Assembly: GCA_017517925.1 (NCBI GenBank)
Contig: JAFWXS010000028.1
Span: forward strand, 1-45,894
Direction of reading: 5' to 3'
Length of the DNA: 45,894 nt
Origin: Bacteroidaceae bacterium
GTDB taxonomy: Bacteria > Bacteroidota > Bacteroidia > Bacteroidales > Bacteroidaceae
Positions within the stretch are counted from its first letter, which is position 1. The number at the start of each line of letters is the position of its first letter. The notes beneath the pieces were generated by a model, which did not search any database, had not been told where the DNA came from, and was given only the letters and a program-made list of their open reading frames with translations. Position numbers and translations under genes: made by a program. Positions 24,727 to 32,083 of this stretch are shown in pieces.

Positions 24727-24843
24727 TTATTCCAATACGATTACCACTATTTTATCGCAGTCAAGGCCAGGCATATTGGTTCCTATGGGTGCATTGATAT
24801 AGGTAGGGGCGCAGATGATGAAGCGGCGGTTGTCGATGCTTAG
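24727..24843 (-). pseudogene. Gene remnant, C-terminal fragment of unknown protein
   Basis: On the minus strand, about 38 codons ending at a TAA (24727-24729) read I-D-N-R-R-F-I-I-C-A-P-T-Y-I-N-A-P-I-G-T, then M-P-G-L-D-C-D-K-I-V-V-I-V-L-E. This looks protein-like, while the upstream frame is stopped at 24847-24849. A minus-strand -7 box (TACCTTTG at 25054-25061) about 200 bp upstream may be its old promoter. I do not recognise the family. Confidence 0.4.
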
Positions 24844-24849
24844 CCTTTA

Positions 24850-25099
24850 TGTCCTTTCGTCACTGAGGTCTTAGGATACCCGACTATCAAAAAGATAAGA
24901 TGCACCTACGCTACGCGCAAGCGTCTGCCATCTTATTCTAATCTTATAGTCTTGAAAGTTCCTAAGTTTCAGCGACGATATAGAATAATAGCAAACGCTA
25001 ATATTTTTCCACAAAGTAACTGCAGCCAATCGCCATCGGTATACAGTTGGGGGCAAAGGTAAACAATTATTCACAATTGACAAACGACAATGCGGAAAT
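24850..25099. other. Spacer with an imperfect hairpin, no intact gene
   Basis: An imperfect inverted repeat near 24893-24943 (arms containing ATAAGATG and CATCTTAT) encloses ACGCTACGCGCAAGCGT. A minus-strand -7 box lies at 25054-25061. No intact coding sequence is seen. Confidence 0.4.
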
Positions 25100-25107
25100 T
25101 ATTTTTG
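25076..25107 (+). promoter_or_regulatory. Candidate promoter reading into a large hairpin
   Basis: ATTG (25076-25079), a 20-bp spacer and TATTTTTG (25100-25107) fit the consensus. The predicted start near 25113 is about 11 nt before the strong hairpin at 25124-25185. Confidence 0.55.
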
Positions 25108-25123
25108 CAGGTTCTTCCAATAG

Positions 25124-25189
25124 TTATCGCCTGGGCTCCGGCAATTTATCGCCGAAGCGATAAATTGCCGGAGCCAAGGCGATAAATTG
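25124..25189. repeat. Very stable hairpin with alternative pairings
   Basis: The inner arms 25134-25151 and 25158-25175 are perfect 18-bp complements with loop CCGAAG. The outer arms TTATCGCC (25124-25131) and GGCGATAA (25178-25185) extend the stem after a 2-nt mismatch. CAATTTATCGCC (25142-25153) can instead pair with GGCGATAAATTG (25178-25189), so two exclusive folds are possible. Confidence 0.75.
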
Positions 25190-25245
25190 TTATATACAAG
25201 GCTCTACAGCAAATCATACAAAGAGATTTTACGAAACAGACAAAG

Positions 25246-25395
25246 GTATGCGTGTACAATAATCCACGCAAAAAAAAACATGCCAGGGGGCAAAAAAGTA
25301 ATTGTGTCGGGGTGTTTTCTATATAGAAAAGTTCATAAATGGGCTGGCAATGGCAAACTGCCAATGCCAGCCCATTTATGAACTTTTATCACCTG
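25246..25395 (+). repeat. Structured intergenic repeat, copy 1 (upstream of rsmA)
   Basis: This roughly 150-bp element also occurs at 30316-30488. Shared parts are TACAATAATCCACG, GCAAAAAAGTAATT, GGGGTGTTT, the 16-bp palindrome TTTTCTATATAGAAAA (25315-25330), and a long inverted repeat here with 29-bp arms (25327-25355 and 25359-25387, one mismatch). It ends with TCACCTGAAAT. Function unknown. Confidence 0.8.
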
Positions 25396-25466
25396 AAATA
25401 GCGCTTGGACAGTCCAAGAACCGATGTTCATTCTCGTCGGCGGGATAAAAAAATGATTGAAATTAT

Positions 25467-25497
25467 TTTGTTCTCCGCTCAGCTTGTTGTACCTTTG
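25467..25497 (+). promoter_or_regulatory. Promoter of rsmA
   Basis: TTTG (25467-25470), a 19-bp spacer and TACCTTTG (25490-25497). The spacer contains CTCCGCTCAGCTTGTTG, nearly identical to that of the tilS promoter. The start lies downstream of any upstream in-frame ATG, supporting translation from 25541. Confidence 0.85.
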
Positions 25498-25540
25498 TCA
25501 TTTGCAAGTAAAATCAGTATGGACGACAGTTATAAACGCA

Positions 25541-26341
25541 ATGAAACAGGTAAAGCCCAAAAAGTTCCTGGGACAGCACTTTCTGAAGGACCTCTCCATA
25601 GCGAAGGCCATAGCAGACACTGTCGACAAATGTCCCTCATTGCCCATCCTTGAAGTGGGACCCGGCATGGGTGTGCTCACCCAATACCTTATCACCAAAG
25701 AACGTACCGTAGATGTGGTGGAGATTGACTATGAGTCGGTCGCCTATCTCCATGCGAACTATCCGCAACTGGAGGGGCACATCATCGAGGATGACTTCTT
25801 GAAGATGAACCTGGACAGATTGTTTGGCGGCAGCCCCTTCGTGCTCACCGGCAACTACCCCTACAACATATCGAGCCAGATATTCTTCAAGATGCTCGAC
25901 AACAAGGACCGCATACCTCTGTGTACGGGTATGATACAGCGCGAGGTGGCGCAGCGGTTGGCAGCGCCTCCGGGCAGCAAGACCTACGGTATACTGAGCG
26001 TGCTGGTGCAGGCATGGTACGACGTAGAGTACCTGTTTACGGTGAGCGAGGGCGTCTTCAATCCTCCACCCAAGGTGAAGAGCGCGGTTATCTCGATGCG
26101 CCGCAACGAGGTCACCGACTTGGGGTGCGACGAGGCACTCTTCAAGCGCGTGGTGAAGACCACCTTCAACCAACGCCGCAAGACATTGCGCAACTCCATC
26201 AAGCCTCTCGTGCCGGGCGGACACCCCATACTGGCCGATGAGATATTCAACAAACGCCCCGAGCAGCTCTCGGTGGCCGACTTTGTGGAACTGACGAAGA
26301 TGATTGAGGGCCTCCCCCCTGCCCCTCCCAAGGAGGAGTGA
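25541..26341 (+). CDS. rsmA: 16S rRNA A1518/A1519 dimethyltransferase (KsgA)
   Basis: The protein has 266 aa from M-K-Q-V-K-P-K-K-F-L-G-Q-H-F-L-K. A longer open frame from 25457 includes the promoter and is rejected. The SAM site L-E-V-G-P-G-M-G-V-L-T is at 37-47 and the target-base motif N-Y-P-Y-N-I-S-S near 105. C-terminal segments V-F-N-P-P-P-K-V-K-S and F-N-Q-R-R-K-T-L-R-N are typical of KsgA. It dimethylates two adenosines near the 3' end of 16S rRNA during late 30S assembly. The final residues (G-L-P-P-A-P-P-K-E-E) come from GC-rich repeat DNA that spans the stop codon. Confidence 0.95.
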   Translation: MKQVKPKKFLGQHFLKDLSIAKAIADTVDKCPSLPILEVGPGMGVLTQYLITKERTVDVVEIDYESVAYLHANYPQLEGHIIEDDFLKMNLDRLFGGSPFVLTGNYPYNISSQIFFKMLDNKDRIPLCTGMIQREVAQRLAAPPGSKTYGILSVLVQAWYDVEYLFTVSEGVFNPPPKVKSAVISMRRNEVTDLGCDEALFKRVVKTTFNQRRKTLRNSIKPLVPGGHPILADEIFNKRPEQLSVADFVELTKMIEGLPPAPPKEE

Positions 26342-26458
26342 AGCAGACATCGCAGAGAACAATTAAATATTGTACAAACTTAATATAAGTAGGCCCAACT
26401 AATCCATTACCACGAGGACAAGATATTCCCCTTCTTGGGAGGGGTTAGAGGAGCCCCC
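26308..26458. repeat. GC-rich inverted repeat spanning the rsmA stop and the mgtE start
   Basis: The left arm (26308-26333, inside rsmA) and the right arm (26428-26458, just before mgtE) share the perfect inverted core CCCCTCCCAAG / CTTGGGAGGGG plus flanking similarity. CAGACATCGCAGAG after the rsmA stop matches the repeat inside mutS2 (CAGACATCGCGGAG near 34182). Confidence 0.7.
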
Positions 26459-26465
26459 AATTCGA

Positions 26466-27824
26466 ATGAAAGACTCCATCATCCTGACACACGAATACAT
26501 CGAGCAGATAGAGCAGCTCGTCGCCAATAAGCAAGCCGAAGAACTGAAACTGCGGCTTGCCGAGATGCACCCGGCGGACATAGCCGAGATGTGCGACGAC
26601 ATGTCTATCGAGGATGCCCGATACATATACCACCTGCTCGATGGTGAGGATGCTGCCGACGTGCTCATCGAGATGGATGAGGATGCACGTAACGAACTCC
26701 TCGAGGAGGTACCTTCGGAGACCATTGCCCGCAAGTTTATCGACTACATGGACACCGACGATGCCGTAGACATCATCCGTGACATGGACGAGGACAAGCA
26801 GGAGGAGATTCTTGCACACATCGAGGACATCGAGCAGGCAGGCGACATCGTGGACCTCTTGAAGTATGATGAGGACACCGCCGGTGGTCTCATGGGTACC
26901 GAGATGGTGATTGTGAACGAGAACTGGTCGATGCCCGACTGCCTGCGCGAGATGCGCCTCCAGGCCGAGGACCGCGACGAGATATACAACGTCTACGTGG
27001 TAGACGACGAGGAGCGCCTGCAAGGCGTGTTCCCGCTGAAGAAGATGATTACCAACCCCTCGGTGTCGAAAGTGAAGCATGTGATGGACCGCGACCTCAT
27101 CAGTATCCATGTAGACACTCCCGTGGAGGAGGTGGTGCAGCTCATCGAGAAGTACAACTTAGTGTCGGTACCCGTCATCGACAGTATAGGCCGCCTCGTG
27201 GGACAGATTACCGTGGACGACGTGATGGACGAGATGCGCGAGCTGGCCGAGCGCGACTACCAGTTGGCATCGGGTCTCTCGCAAGACGTAGAGAGCGACG
27301 ACAGTGTGATGAAGCAGACTCGCGCCCGACTCCCCTGGCTCCTCATTGGCATGGTGGGCGGATTGGCTACCTCGGCCATCCTCGGACTCTTCGACGGCGT
27401 GTTTGCCCAATACCCCGAGATGGCACTCTTCATCCCGCTCATCGGTGCTACGGGTGGTAACGTAGGTACACAGGCATCGGCTATCGTGGTACAAGGCTTG
27501 GCCAACAACTCGCTCGATATCAGTAACATGGGCCGACAGATTGTGAAGGAATCCTTCGTGTCGACCATCAACGCCGTCATCATCTCCATCGCCGTATTCG
27601 GCTACAACTGGTGGAAGTATGGCATAGGGTCGCCCGCCACCTACTCGGTGAGCCTCTCGCTCTTCTGCGTGGTGATGTTTGCCGCCCTCTTCGGCACCTT
27701 TGTGCCCATGACCTTGGAGAAACTCAAGATTGACCCTGCCATCGCTACAGGCCCCTTTATCTCCATTACCAACGACGTGATAGGCATGCTCATCTACATG
27801 GGCATCACCGTTTGGCTGGCGTAG
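26466..27824 (+). CDS. mgtE: Magnesium transporter MgtE
   Basis: The protein has 452 aa. The N-terminal acidic helical domain (to about 130; A-E-M-H-P-A-D-I-A-E-M) is followed by two CBS motifs (about 135-255; N-V-Y-V-V-D-D-E-E-R-L-Q-G-V and V-P-V-I-D-S-I-G-R-L-V-G). A five-helix membrane domain follows (R-L-P-W-L-L-I-G-M-V-G-G, P-L-I-G-A-T-G-G-N-V-G-T-Q). This is the standard MgtE layout: the cytosolic part senses Mg2+ and gates a homodimeric Mg2+ channel. It lies 124 bp after rsmA, across the GC-rich repeat, and converges with the CBM9-like gene. Confidence 0.96.
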   Translation: MKDSIILTHEYIEQIEQLVANKQAEELKLRLAEMHPADIAEMCDDMSIEDARYIYHLLDGEDAADVLIEMDEDARNELLEEVPSETIARKFIDYMDTDDAVDIIRDMDEDKQEEILAHIEDIEQAGDIVDLLKYDEDTAGGLMGTEMVIVNENWSMPDCLREMRLQAEDRDEIYNVYVVDDEERLQGVFPLKKMITNPSVSKVKHVMDRDLISIHVDTPVEEVVQLIEKYNLVSVPVIDSIGRLVGQITVDDVMDEMRELAERDYQLASGLSQDVESDDSVMKQTRARLPWLLIGMVGGLATSAILGLFDGVFAQYPEMALFIPLIGATGGNVGTQASAIVVQGLANNSLDISNMGRQIVKESFVSTINAVIISIAVFGYNWWKYGIGSPATYSVSLSLFCVVMFAALFGTFVPMTLEKLKIDPAIATGPFISITNDVIGMLIYMGITVWLA

Positions 27825-27846
27825 AAGGCCTATTGATATAGTTCCC

Positions 27847-28503
27847 TTATCCCAACACCAACTCGCCGAAACAATCCGGACGGTGGAAGTTGGGATGCTC
27901 CGCAGTAATGGGATTCCACGACACAAAATGCGGTATAGGCAGATTGTCGCCACACTTGTAGACGTTGGCGCGCAGCTTGACGCCTTCTGCCAGCGATATC
28001 GGGTGTTTCTCGAACACGGCAGCCGGTATCACCAAAGCCAATTCCCAATCGGTAGACTCCATACGGTCACCAAAGGGTTCCCGACCGAGCGAGGCCCAGC
28101 GCTTCACCGTTGCCATTACCTCGGGGGAGATATGACTACGTCCACAATCATCACCACGCAACCCGATGAGTAGCGTGCCCACACAGTTGCACTCTATATT
28201 ATAATAGGTATTCGAGTCGGCATTGCGGACGAAGCACTCCACGCACGAGTCGGTCCACACTTGGTCATTATCCCTACTATAGACAGCACGCACGCTCTGC
28301 TCGCTCACCTTATAGTGCAGCACCAATCCCTCAGGGCACCACGCCATACGGAATGCCACATCGGGACAATAGGGATACTCTTCGGGCCAATTGACCACGC
28401 CAACAGGCTCGAACGGAACGGACATGGCGTCCATAACTTGAGGAACATCGGCAGCCTCTTGGGGCAATGCCTTGATACGAGGTACGGTAATCGAACGCAT
28501 CAT
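27847..28503 (-). CDS. Carbohydrate-binding family 9-like (CBM9) protein
   Basis: The protein has 218 aa from the ATG at 28501-28503 (M-M-R-S-I-T-V-P-R-I). A longer open frame (16 codons more) comes close to the promoter box and is less likely. Features of the CBM9-like fold include F-R-M-A-W-C-P-E-G-L-V-L-H-Y-K-V, V-W-T-D-S-C-V-E-C-F-V and Y-Y-N-I-E-C-N-C-V-G. No signal peptide is seen, so the role is not that of a secreted xylan binder. Single-domain members of this kind occur in many Bacteroidetes without a proven ligand. Confidence 0.75.
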   Translation of the reverse strand: MMRSITVPRIKALPQEAADVPQVMDAMSVPFEPVGVVNWPEEYPYCPDVAFRMAWCPEGLVLHYKVSEQSVRAVYSRDNDQVWTDSCVECFVRNADSNTYYNIECNCVGTLLIGLRGDDCGRSHISPEVMATVKRWASLGREPFGDRMESTDWELALVIPAAVFEKHPISLAEGVKLRANVYKCGDNLPIPHFVSWNPITAEHPNFHRPDCFGELVLG

Positions 28504-28539
28504 GATATTCAAATATTTTAAGGTTTCTCTTCGGATACG

Positions 28540-28547
28540 CAAAAGTA
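28540..28547 (-). promoter_or_regulatory. -7 box of the CBM9-like gene
   Basis: The minus strand reads TACTTTTG (TAnnTTTG), 36 bp before the chosen ATG. Confidence 0.6.
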
Positions 28548-28672
28548 ACAATAAATTCCAATACGGTTGCCAAAATGAACAAAAATCTGCACAAAGAGCA
28601 GTATTTGCAACAAAATATCATCATGTATTGTTTTTTTCTTGCAATCTTATCAAAAAAAAACTTAAAAACCAT

Positions 28673-28680
28673 TATCTTTG
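28673..28680 (+). promoter_or_regulatory. -7 box of gdhA
   Basis: TATCTTTG matches TAnnTTTG, 52 bp before the gdhA ATG. Confidence 0.62.
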
Positions 28681-28732
28681 CGACTGATAAGAAAAGATTG
28701 ATTGTAATACAGTAACATTATAGGTATTAGTT

Positions 28733-30067
28733 ATGAAAGTACAAGAGACATTAGCCGTACTTAGAGAGCACTTCCCCGGTGAAGAGCTCTATTTTCAGGC
28801 CGTTGCAGAAGTGCTGGCCACCATCGAAGATGAGTATAACAAGCACCCCGAGTTTGAGGCTGCCAACCTCGTTGAGCGCCTCTGCGTGCCCGACCGTATA
28901 GTGACCTTCCGCGTCACATGGGTCGACGACAAAGGCAAGGTGCAAACCAATATGGGCTACCGTGTGCAGCACTCCAATGCCATCGGTCCGTACAAGGGCG
29001 GTCTCCGTTTCCACCCCTCAGTGAACCTCAGCACACTGAAGTTCCTTGCATTTGAGCAGACCTTCAAGAACGCGCTCACCACTCTACCGATGGGTGGTGC
29101 CAAGGGTGGCTCGGACTTCGACCCCAAGGGCAAGAGCGACAATGAGGTGATGCACTTCTGCCAGGCGTTCATGACAGAGTTGTGGCACAATATCGGTGCC
29201 GAGATGGACGTACCCGCCGGTGATATCGGTGTAGGTGCGCGTGAGGTAGGTTACCTCTTCGGTATGTACAAGAAGCTCACCCGCAACTTCGAAGGTGTGC
29301 TCACCGGTAAGGGACTCGACTTCGGCGGTTCACTGATCCGTCCCGAGGCTACCGGATATGGCAACATCTACTTCCTGCAGGAGATGCTCAAGACACGCGG
29401 CATCGACATCAAGGACAAGGTATGCCTCGTCAGCGGTTCGGGTAACGTAGCTCAGTACACAGTACAGAAGTGCATCCAGCTGGGTGCCAAGCCTGTGACC
29501 ATGAGCGACTCAAACGGCTACATCTACGACCCCGCAGGTATCGACGAAGAGAAGCTCGCCTTCATCATGGAGCTGAAGAACGTACGTCGCGGACGTATCA
29601 AGGAGTATGCCGAGAAGTATGGCTGCAAGTACGTAGCAGGCGCAGCACCTTGGTATGAGAAGGGCGACATCGCACTCCCCTGCGCTACACAGAACGAGCT
29701 CAATGGCGAGCATGCCCGCGCACTCGTAGCCAATGGCTGCATCGCCGTATCAGAGGGTGCCAACATGCCCTCTACACCCGAGGCCGTTGAGACCTTCCAG
29801 GAGGCCAAGTTGCTCTATGCTCCCGGTAAGGCATCGAACGCCGGTGGTGTATCGGTATCAGGTCTCGAGATGACACAGAACAGCTACAAGCTGGGCTGGA
29901 GCGCCGAGAAGGTGGACAAGAAGCTCAAGAGCATCATGCAGAACATCCACGCATCGTGCGTGAAGTATGGCACACGCCCCGACGGATACATCGACTACGT
30001 GAAGGGCGCCAACGTGGCCGGCTTCATCAAGGTAGCCAATGCCATGATGGCTCAGGGTGTGATCTGA
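28733..30067 (+). CDS. gdhA: NADP-specific glutamate dehydrogenase
   Basis: The protein has 444 aa, the hexameric ~450 aa class. The substrate region G-P-Y-K-G-G-L-R-F-H-P and P-M-G-G-A-K-G-G-S-D-F-D-P (catalytic Lys near 126) is followed by the nucleotide fold S-G-S-G-N-V-A-Q-Y. The sequence fits the assimilatory NADP(H) type: it makes glutamate from 2-oxoglutarate, ammonium and NADPH. Together with glnN it forms the ammonium-assimilation pair in this window. It is monocistronic, with its own promoter and a strong terminator. Confidence 0.96.
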   Translation: MKVQETLAVLREHFPGEELYFQAVAEVLATIEDEYNKHPEFEAANLVERLCVPDRIVTFRVTWVDDKGKVQTNMGYRVQHSNAIGPYKGGLRFHPSVNLSTLKFLAFEQTFKNALTTLPMGGAKGGSDFDPKGKSDNEVMHFCQAFMTELWHNIGAEMDVPAGDIGVGAREVGYLFGMYKKLTRNFEGVLTGKGLDFGGSLIRPEATGYGNIYFLQEMLKTRGIDIKDKVCLVSGSGNVAQYTVQKCIQLGAKPVTMSDSNGYIYDPAGIDEEKLAFIMELKNVRRGRIKEYAEKYGCKYVAGAAPWYEKGDIALPCATQNELNGEHARALVANGCIAVSEGANMPSTPEAVETFQEAKLLYAPGKASNAGGVSVSGLEMTQNSYKLGWSAEKVDKKLKSIMQNIHASCVKYGTRPDGYIDYVKGANVAGFIKVANAMMAQGVI

Positions 30068-30098
30068 TAATCGCAGAGACGAAGATAAATCGCAGAGA

Positions 30099-30130
30099 AA
30101 GGCGTGTCGTTTGACACGCCTTCTTTGTTA
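30099..30130 (+). terminator. Terminator after gdhA
   Basis: AAGGCGTGTC (30099-30108) pairs with GACACGCCTT (30113-30122) around a 4-nt loop and is followed by a T-rich stretch. The 30 bp before it contain two copies of ATCGCAGAGA, a small repeat also seen after rsmA. Confidence 0.85.
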
Positions 30131-30151
30131 TGTGAATTGCTTTCAAATTAG

Positions 30152-30159
30152 TATCTTTG
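30152..30159 (+). promoter_or_regulatory. Isolated -7 box downstream of gdhA
   Basis: TATCTTTG fits TAnnTTTG, but no gene follows for 540 bp. It could drive a small RNA covering the structured repeat at 30316-30488, or be fortuitous. Confidence 0.35.
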
Positions 30160-30315
30160 CAAGGGGAAATGGATAGAGTGAATCGATGACGATAACGAAA
30201 ACTTATTGATATTAAGATTCTATGCAAATTCATTTTAGTTGGCTGGCAGGTTTTTTGTTACTTGTCGGTAAATCCAGCGTATGCTTCTATAAACAAGATA
30301 GATATAAGTTTCTAT

Positions 30316-30488
30316 ATGTACAATAATCCACGTCAAGAAACATACCTGGAGGCAAAAAAGTAATTATATTGGGGTGTTTCCTATATAGGAAAGTTCATAA
30401 ATGGGGTGGCTGTGGCAGAGGGACTATTCTTTTAGATTGACTCTGCCAATGCCAACCGATTTATGAACTTTTGTCACCTGAAATTGGT
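30316..30488 (+). repeat. Structured intergenic repeat, copy 2 (upstream of tilS)
   Basis: Second copy of the element at 25246-25395, in the same orientation. The 16-bp palindrome is TTTCCTATATAGGAAA (30377-30392), differing from copy 1 by paired changes on both arms. The long inverted repeat (GTTCATAAAT... / ...ATTTATGAAC) is kept with a different loop. It ends with TCACCTGAAAT. Confidence 0.8.
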
Positions 30489-30667
30489 GTCGCAGCCTTT
30501 AGCGACTACGATGTCATGTATCTTTTATCTATGTTTGCATAGCTTGAATTTAGGCGGCGGCTTGGAAATGCTCAAATCAATTTGGCATTTCGCCCGCCTT
30601 GCACTAATTTTAGTGACTTCGTCACAGAAGGTACACGGTGGCTCGGGATAAAAATAAATAGATTTAT
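30489..30667. other. Extra segment between the repeat and the tilS promoter
   Basis: About 180 bp without a gene. Several small hairpins are present (GTGAC-TTC-GTCAC near 30611; an inverted pair containing AAATGC / GCATTT near 30565-30590). This segment is not shared with copy 1, where a shorter segment with CTTGGAC-A-GTCCAAG occupies the same place. Confidence 0.45.
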
Positions 30668-30698
30668 TTTGTTCTCCGCTCGGCTTGTTGTACCTTTG
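30668..30698 (+). promoter_or_regulatory. Promoter of tilS
   Basis: TTTG (30668-30671), a 19-bp spacer and TACCTTTG (30691-30698). The spacer matches that of rsmA at 18 of 19 positions. The ATG follows only 6 nt after the -7 box. Confidence 0.85.
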
Positions 30699-30703
30699 TC
30701 GAT

Positions 30704-32053
30704 ATGAACGTAGAGAAGCGCGTACAGGACTTTATCCGCAAACAACAACTTTTTGCTGACGATGCAGAGGTGCTGGTTGCCCTGAGCGGTGGTGCCGACT
30801 CGGTGGCACTGCTCCGTATCCTCGTGCGACTAGGCTACCGCTGCCGAGCCGTACACTGTAACTTCCATCTGCGCGATAAGGAAAGTGACCGTGACGAGCA
30901 GTTTGTGACAGACCTGTGCCGCACACTCAACGTGGAATGCGAGGTGGTGCACTTCGACACCTCGGCTTATGCTGCGGAGCACAAGCAATCCATAGAGATG
31001 GCGGCTCGCGAACTCCGCTACCGCGAGTTTGAGCGGCTGCGCCGAGAGCATAATCTCGACGTGATTGCCGTAGCCCACCATCAGGACGATGCCGTGGAGA
31101 CCCTACTACTCAACCTCATCCGTGGAGCGGGTATCAATGGGCTGACGGGGATGCGTGTCAAGAACGGACATGTGGTGCGCCCTCTACTGTGCCTCACACG
31201 AGAAGACATCACTGGTTATCTCGATCAGAAAGGACAACCCTACGTGACCGACAGCACCAATCTCACCGACATGTATGCCCGCAACAAGGTGCGCCTCAAT
31301 CTGCTTCCCCTGATGGAGCAGATAAACCCCACCGCCAAAAGCAACATCATGCAGGCCGCCCTTCATTTGGGCGAAGCGGCCACGATATACAACAAGGTGA
31401 TGACTGAGACCAATGCGCATATCGTAATCCCCCGTGCCGAGGGTTGCGACATCAGCATACCTGCCCTGCTCGACACCGACGTGCCGAAAGCCCACCTCTT
31501 TGAGTTGCTGTATCCCTACGGATTCAATTCGGCACAGGTAAGAGACATCTTGCGTTCACTATCCTCCGAAGCCGGTCGTGTGTTCCAAGCCGCCAATTAC
31601 ACCTTGCTGCGCGACCGCACTCACCTGCTCCTGCGTCCCATAACACAAGACACCGCTGTAGATACAATATATACCCTGCCTGAAGAGGGCACTATGCAAC
31701 TCCCCGACGGTACCCGTCTCAACATCTATACCATAAAGCCCGATGCCACATGGCAGGTACCCCGACGGAGCGATATGGTATGCCTCGATGCGTCACGCAT
31801 CGCCCAGCCTCTCACCCTGCGACACCCTCGACAGGGCGACCGCTTCAGTCCCTTCGGAATGAGGGGAAGCAAACTTCTAAGCGACTTCTACACCGATATC
31901 AAACTACCCCACACTGAAAAGTCGCACCAGTGGCTCCTATGCCATGGAGAGGAAATAGTATGGGCCGTGGGTCTGCGTGGTAGCGAGAGGTACAGATTGG
32001 ACAAAAATACAAAAAAAGTCATTTGCATCGAGCGATTAACTACAAATGATTAA
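30704..32053 (+). CDS. tilS: tRNA(Ile)-lysidine synthase
   Basis: The protein has 449 aa. The PP-loop ATPase motif V-A-L-S-G-G-A-D-S-V-A-L-L is at 25-37, followed by V-A-H-H-Q-D-D-A-V-E-T-L and a middle and C-terminal TilS domain (R-H-P-R-Q-G-D-R-F-S-P-F-G-M). TilS converts C34 of the CAU-anticodon tRNA-Ile to lysidine, changing both charging and decoding. The only good start is the ATG at 30704, which is almost at the predicted transcription start, so the mRNA is probably leaderless. It heads a run of closely spaced genes through 40721. Confidence 0.95.
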   Translation: MNVEKRVQDFIRKQQLFADDAEVLVALSGGADSVALLRILVRLGYRCRAVHCNFHLRDKESDRDEQFVTDLCRTLNVECEVVHFDTSAYAAEHKQSIEMAARELRYREFERLRREHNLDVIAVAHHQDDAVETLLLNLIRGAGINGLTGMRVKNGHVVRPLLCLTREDITGYLDQKGQPYVTDSTNLTDMYARNKVRLNLLPLMEQINPTAKSNIMQAALHLGEAATIYNKVMTETNAHIVIPRAEGCDISIPALLDTDVPKAHLFELLYPYGFNSAQVRDILRSLSSEAGRVFQAANYTLLRDRTHLLLRPITQDTAVDTIYTLPEEGTMQLPDGTRLNIYTIKPDATWQVPRRSDMVCLDASRIAQPLTLRHPRQGDRFSPFGMRGSKLLSDFYTDIKLPHTEKSHQWLLCHGEEIVWAVGLRGSERYRLDKNTKKVICIERLTTND

Positions 32054-32083
32054 CTCTTCACTTTTCACTCTTAACTTCTAACA

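Noticed and set aside
24692-25540. Possible insertion sequence next to the inverted repeats
   Set aside because: No transposase frame or target-site duplication is visible; the inverted repeats are hairpin-like and tightly spaced.
25457-25540. Upstream start for rsmA
   Set aside because: The extension includes the -33 and -7 boxes; the family N-terminus begins at 25541.
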